Shown here piece by piece: positions 61,839-64,000 of a stretch of 64,000 bases of DNA. Below the pieces are notes generated by a model. The model saw only the letters and a program-made list of their open reading frames with translations. It was not told where the DNA came from and did not search any database. Both the position numbers and the translations under genes were made by a program. The stretch's first letter is position 1, and each line of letters starts with the position of its first letter. Source of the stretch: Pseudomonas fluorescens (GTDB taxonomy: Bacteria; Pseudomonadota; Gammaproteobacteria; Pseudomonadales; Pseudomonadaceae); assembly GCF_902498195.1 (NCBI RefSeq), contig NZ_CABVIY010000006.1, positions 62,001 through 126,000 on the forward strand, given 5' to 3'.

Positions 61839-63158
61839 TCAGAAGACATTGATCGGGTAGTCGATGATCACCCGGTATTCATCGGTGTCCTGGTCCAGTG
61901 CGCCATAGCCGTTGCCGCCCCGGTTGGTCGCCCATTGCAGGCGCAAGGCCAGGTCTTTGTCTTGACCGCCCTGGACCACGTATTTGAGGTCAATGTCACG
62001 CTCCCAGTGCGTGGCGTCTTTGCCCTCGGCGCTGTACCACGCTGCGTACCCGGGGCTGTCGGGGTCGACCTGGGTCAGGTCGAGTTTGCCCCGCGAGTAA
62101 GACATCGCCGACGTCAGGCCGGGCAGGCCCATTCCGGCAAAGTCATAGGCGTATTTGAGTTTCCACGAACGTTCATTCGGGCCGTTGAAGTCTGAATACT
62201 GCTGGGAGTTGTCGAGGAAAATGCTGTCGCCCTGGCTGATGTAATCGAACGGGGTGTTGCCGTTAACCCGTTGGTAGGCGGCTGTAACGCTGTGATGGCC
62301 CACGCCGACGGTGAAATGCAGGCTGTAGGTGTTGTTGTCGATGTTGCCCAGCAGCGCATCGCCGGTATCTTGGGTGTGATAGACGTGCAGGCCGGGGTTG
62401 AGGCTGATCAGGTCGTTGAGCGCGTAGGCGTAATCCAGGTCGTAGTAGTACTGGTTCCAGATGTCCTTCAATTCGGCGGCATACAGGCTGCTGGTCAGTC
62501 CCGGCACGCCGTTCCAGGCCAGGCCCGCCCAGTTCAGGTGCTGGCTGTCCTCGCCTTCGGGCAGGCTGCCGTAGGACGTGCCGATGCGGGTATGGCCGCT
62601 CTGGTTGTACGGCTTGGTGAAGCTGGCCTGGCCGCCTTCGATCATCACGCCGTCGAAGCTGTGGTTGGTCAGGCTGACCCCGCGAAAGGTCTGGGGCAGC
62701 AGGCGGGTTTCGCCGCCGGCAATCACCGGGTTGGCGAGAAACAGGTCGCCGGCTTTCAGCTCGGTATCGAACGCACGCATTTTCAGGGTGCCGCCTGCCG
62801 TCGAGAACGAGCCCGGCGCTTTGCCGTTGCCATCGCTGACCGGGAGAATGCTGGAGTTATCGGTGCCGCCACCGCCGTCGAGCTTGAGCCCGAGCACGGC
62901 ATGGGCATCGATACCAAAGCCGACCGTGCCCTCGGTGTAGCCCGACTCGAAGACACCGAGGAAACCCTGGCCCCACTCGATGTTGTCGTCAGCCTGCTGC
63001 AGCCGGTTGCGGTTCATGTAGTAGTTGCGGGCGTTGAGGTTGAGGCTTGAACCTTCGACGAATCCTGCAGCGGGCGAATCATCGGCGGCCTGGGCGTTGG
63101 CGATGATCGTTGCGGCGGATGCAATGAACAACGGGGTGAAGCGCGAGGGAAAACGCAC
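61839..63158 (-). CDS. OprD-family outer-membrane porin
   Basis: A 439-residue substrate-specific porin. The signal peptide ends near IIANAQA, the N-terminal block with GFVEGSSLNLNARNYYMNR is the OprD family hallmark, and the C terminus ends in IDYPINVF with the terminal Phe of barrel proteins. The family lets amino acids, aromatic acids or other small anions cross the outer membrane. The start is GTG at 63158 with AAGGAG about 11 bases upstream. Substrate unknown. A near-match to the Hfq/Crc motif (AACAACAG) lies about 40 bases before the start. Confidence 0.9.
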   Translation of the reverse strand: MRFPSRFTPLFIASAATIIANAQAADDSPAAGFVEGSSLNLNARNYYMNRNRLQQADDNIEWGQGFLGVFESGYTEGTVGFGIDAHAVLGLKLDGGGGTDNSSILPVSDGNGKAPGSFSTAGGTLKMRAFDTELKAGDLFLANPVIAGGETRLLPQTFRGVSLTNHSFDGVMIEGGQASFTKPYNQSGHTRIGTSYGSLPEGEDSQHLNWAGLAWNGVPGLTSSLYAAELKDIWNQYYYDLDYAYALNDLISLNPGLHVYHTQDTGDALLGNIDNNTYSLHFTVGVGHHSVTAAYQRVNGNTPFDYISQGDSIFLDNSQQYSDFNGPNERSWKLKYAYDFAGMGLPGLTSAMSYSRGKLDLTQVDPDSPGYAAWYSAEGKDATHWERDIDLKYVVQGGQDKDLALRLQWATNRGGNGYGALDQDTDEYRVIIDYPINVF

Positions 63159-63261
63159 GTGCGGGCAAGCTCCTTGGGTTAACGGCGAACGTCACTGTTG
63201 TTGTCGTTCGGGGATGTTTTTGCAGGGGGGCTGGCGAACTTCCGGGTCGAAAGCCACAACG

Positions 63262-63288
63262 AAAAAAAGCCGCTGATAGCAGCGGCTT
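63262..63288 (-). terminator. Intrinsic terminator for the small secreted protein gene
   Basis: On the minus strand AGCCGCTG pairs with CAGCGGCT around a 4-base loop, followed by a T run of seven. It lies 68 bases past the stop at 63356 and precedes the OprD gene, separating the two units. Confidence 0.9.
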
Positions 63289-63355
63289 GGAAGACAACTT
63301 TTCAAGGGAAGAGCCGTTGAAAAGTGTCGAGGGAAACTGGAGCGATGCGCGTCGA

Positions 63356-63580
63356 TCAGCTGTCTTTCTCGGCCTGTGGCTGAGCCTGGATGCTCGATGC
63401 TTGCGGGGCCTGCGTGGCTTGCTGAGCTTTGGCGGTCAACTCGGTCTGGTGTTCTTCGTAAGCGGCGGCGCGTGCGGCGTTTTGTGCAACGAAAGCCTGC
63501 GACTCTTCAGCCATGGCGAACGAAGACACGAACAAAGAGGACAAAACGAAAGCGCTGGCAATACCCATACTGTTGGACAT
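63356..63580 (-). CDS. Small secreted protein, possibly PtrA-like
   Basis: A 74-residue protein with a signal peptide (SAFVLSSLFVSSFAMA, cleaved near residue 23) and a mature part of about 50 residues rich in Ala, Gln and Glu (QNAARAAAYEEHQTEL, then a Gln/Pro/Ser tail). The ATG at 63580 has AAGAAGG 8 bases upstream; longer frames run into the repeat. Small periplasmic proteins of this kind, sometimes annotated PtrA N-terminal domain, sit next to copper two-component systems; here a sensor kinase gene is adjacent. That link is a guess. Confidence 0.7.
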   Translation of the reverse strand: MSNSMGIASAFVLSSLFVSSFAMAEESQAFVAQNAARAAAYEEHQTELTAKAQQATQAPQASSIQAQPQAEKDS

Positions 63581-63687
63581 CTTTAAAACCTTCTTGCTTG
63601 GCAAGTGCTGTTTGGTGCGGGCAAAGATAAGGATGTTGGGCGATGGGAAAAAGAGCGGATTCATGAAAGGACTGTTACGCAAAAAGC

Positions 63688-63762
63688 AAAGATCGCAGCC
63701 TCCGGCAGCGCCTACAGGGAACACATTCCAACTGTAGGCGCTGCCGAAGGCTGCGATCTTTT
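63688..63762. repeat. Inverted repeat, GATCGCAGCC family
   Basis: GATCGCAGCCTCCGGCAGCG (63691 on) pairs with its near complement ending GGCTGCGATCTTTT. It sits directly after the kinase stop and may terminate its transcript on the minus strand. Confidence 0.82.
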
Positions 63763-63776
63763 GTTTTTTTAGCCCG

Positions 63777-64000
63777 TCAGACAGGCAGGTGTATGCCGAA
63801 GGTGTTCATGCCGTGGTCACTGCGCACGAACACGTCCCCGCCATGCATCAGTGCGATGGCCTTGACGATCGCCAGGCCCAATCCGTGGTTGTTGCCGCTG
63901 TTGCTGCGTGACGCATCGACGCGATAGAAGCGTTCGAACAGGCGCGACAAATGCTCGTTGGCAATCGGCGAGCCGGGGTTGGCGACGCCGATGCTGACCT
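63777..64000 (-). CDS. Sensor histidine kinase, C-terminal end (gene continues past window)
   Basis: About 74 residues of the ATP-binding domain are visible: VANPGSPIANEHLSRLFERFYRVDASR (F box region), then the G2 box HGLGLAIVKAIALMHGG and the end FGIHLPV. The FERFYRVDASRS and MHGGDVFVRS wording is like heavy-metal sensor kinases (CusS/CopS type). The signal cannot be known without the rest. The response regulator gene is expected upstream, outside the window. Confidence 0.85.
   Translation of the reverse strand, partial: VSIGVANPGSPIANEHLSRLFERFYRVDASRSNSGNNHGLGLAIVKAIALMHGGDVFVRSDHGMNTFGIHLPV

Noticed and set aside
1..64000. tRNA or rRNA genes
   Set aside because: No cloverleaf with a TTCGANNC-type T arm, and no rRNA-like conserved stretch, was found by eye; a tRNAscan-SE run would settle it.

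Overview
The window is a chromosomal segment of a fluorescent-group Pseudomonas (Gammaproteobacteria). The evidence is GC-rich coding, pseudomonad gene order around trpS-zapE, rplM-rpsI-petABC-sspAB, lpoA-yraN-diaA-dolP, rnpB and the dcw cluster, an OprD-type porin, and two families of intergenic inverted repeats typical of this group (core words GTGGGAGCGGGCTTGCTCGC and GATCGCAGCC...GGCAGCTCC). I saw no tRNA, rRNA, insertion sequence, prophage or CRISPR array.

Layout. 1-10.8 kb: housekeeping and envelope genes: a YajG-like lipoprotein end, a PlsC-type acyltransferase, two small conserved proteins, an SRAP-family protein, a chemoreceptor, an M48 lipoprotein protease, a TMEM165/UPF0016 manganese exporter preceded by a yybP-ykoY riboswitch, rsmC, a D-2-hydroxyacid dehydrogenase and a LysE exporter. 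10.9-19.1 kb: a fatty-acid module of acyl-CoA ligase, DUF1302 outer-membrane protein, DUF1329 protein and a MalT-like LuxR regulator. 19.2-24.7 kb: MBL hydrolase, OmpA lipoprotein, ZapG-like protein, alpha/beta hydrolase, trpS, zapE. 24.9-31.7 kb: an accessory block between zapE and rplM holding an amidase / duplicated membrane protein / asparaginase operon, a GlxA-type regulator divergent from an acyl-CoA dehydrogenase, and an aldo/keto reductase. 31.9-36.8 kb: rplM-rpsI, the cytochrome bc1 operon petABC and sspAB. 37-41.9 kb: the dolP-diaA-yraN-lpoA operon facing rsmI, then the RNase P RNA. 42.3-60.2 kb: the full dcw cluster mraZ to lpxC. 60.2-64 kb: a diguanylate cyclase, an OprD porin, a small secreted protein and the end of a sensor kinase.

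How the parts work together. The dcw cluster makes the UDP-MurNAc-pentapeptide (MurC-F, Ddl), lipid I and II (MraY, MurG) and the septal machinery (FtsL, I, W, Q, A, Z) from a sigma70-type promoter overlapped by three GTGG repeats that fit MraZ autoregulation. LpoA, ZapE and ZapG-like proteins elsewhere in the window serve the same wall and division process. The catabolic genes (amidase operon, DUF1302/DUF1329 module, acyl-CoA dehydrogenase) each carry an A-rich AANAANAA motif near the ribosome binding site, the signature recognised by Hfq/Crc, which suggests shared catabolite repression.

The least-described items are the amidase / duplicated membrane protein / asparaginase operon, an SRAP protein lacking two of its active-site residues, a 53-codon ORF behind rnpB, and the mutually exclusive stems between the manganese riboswitch and its gene. 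No wholly new defence or mobile system was seen.
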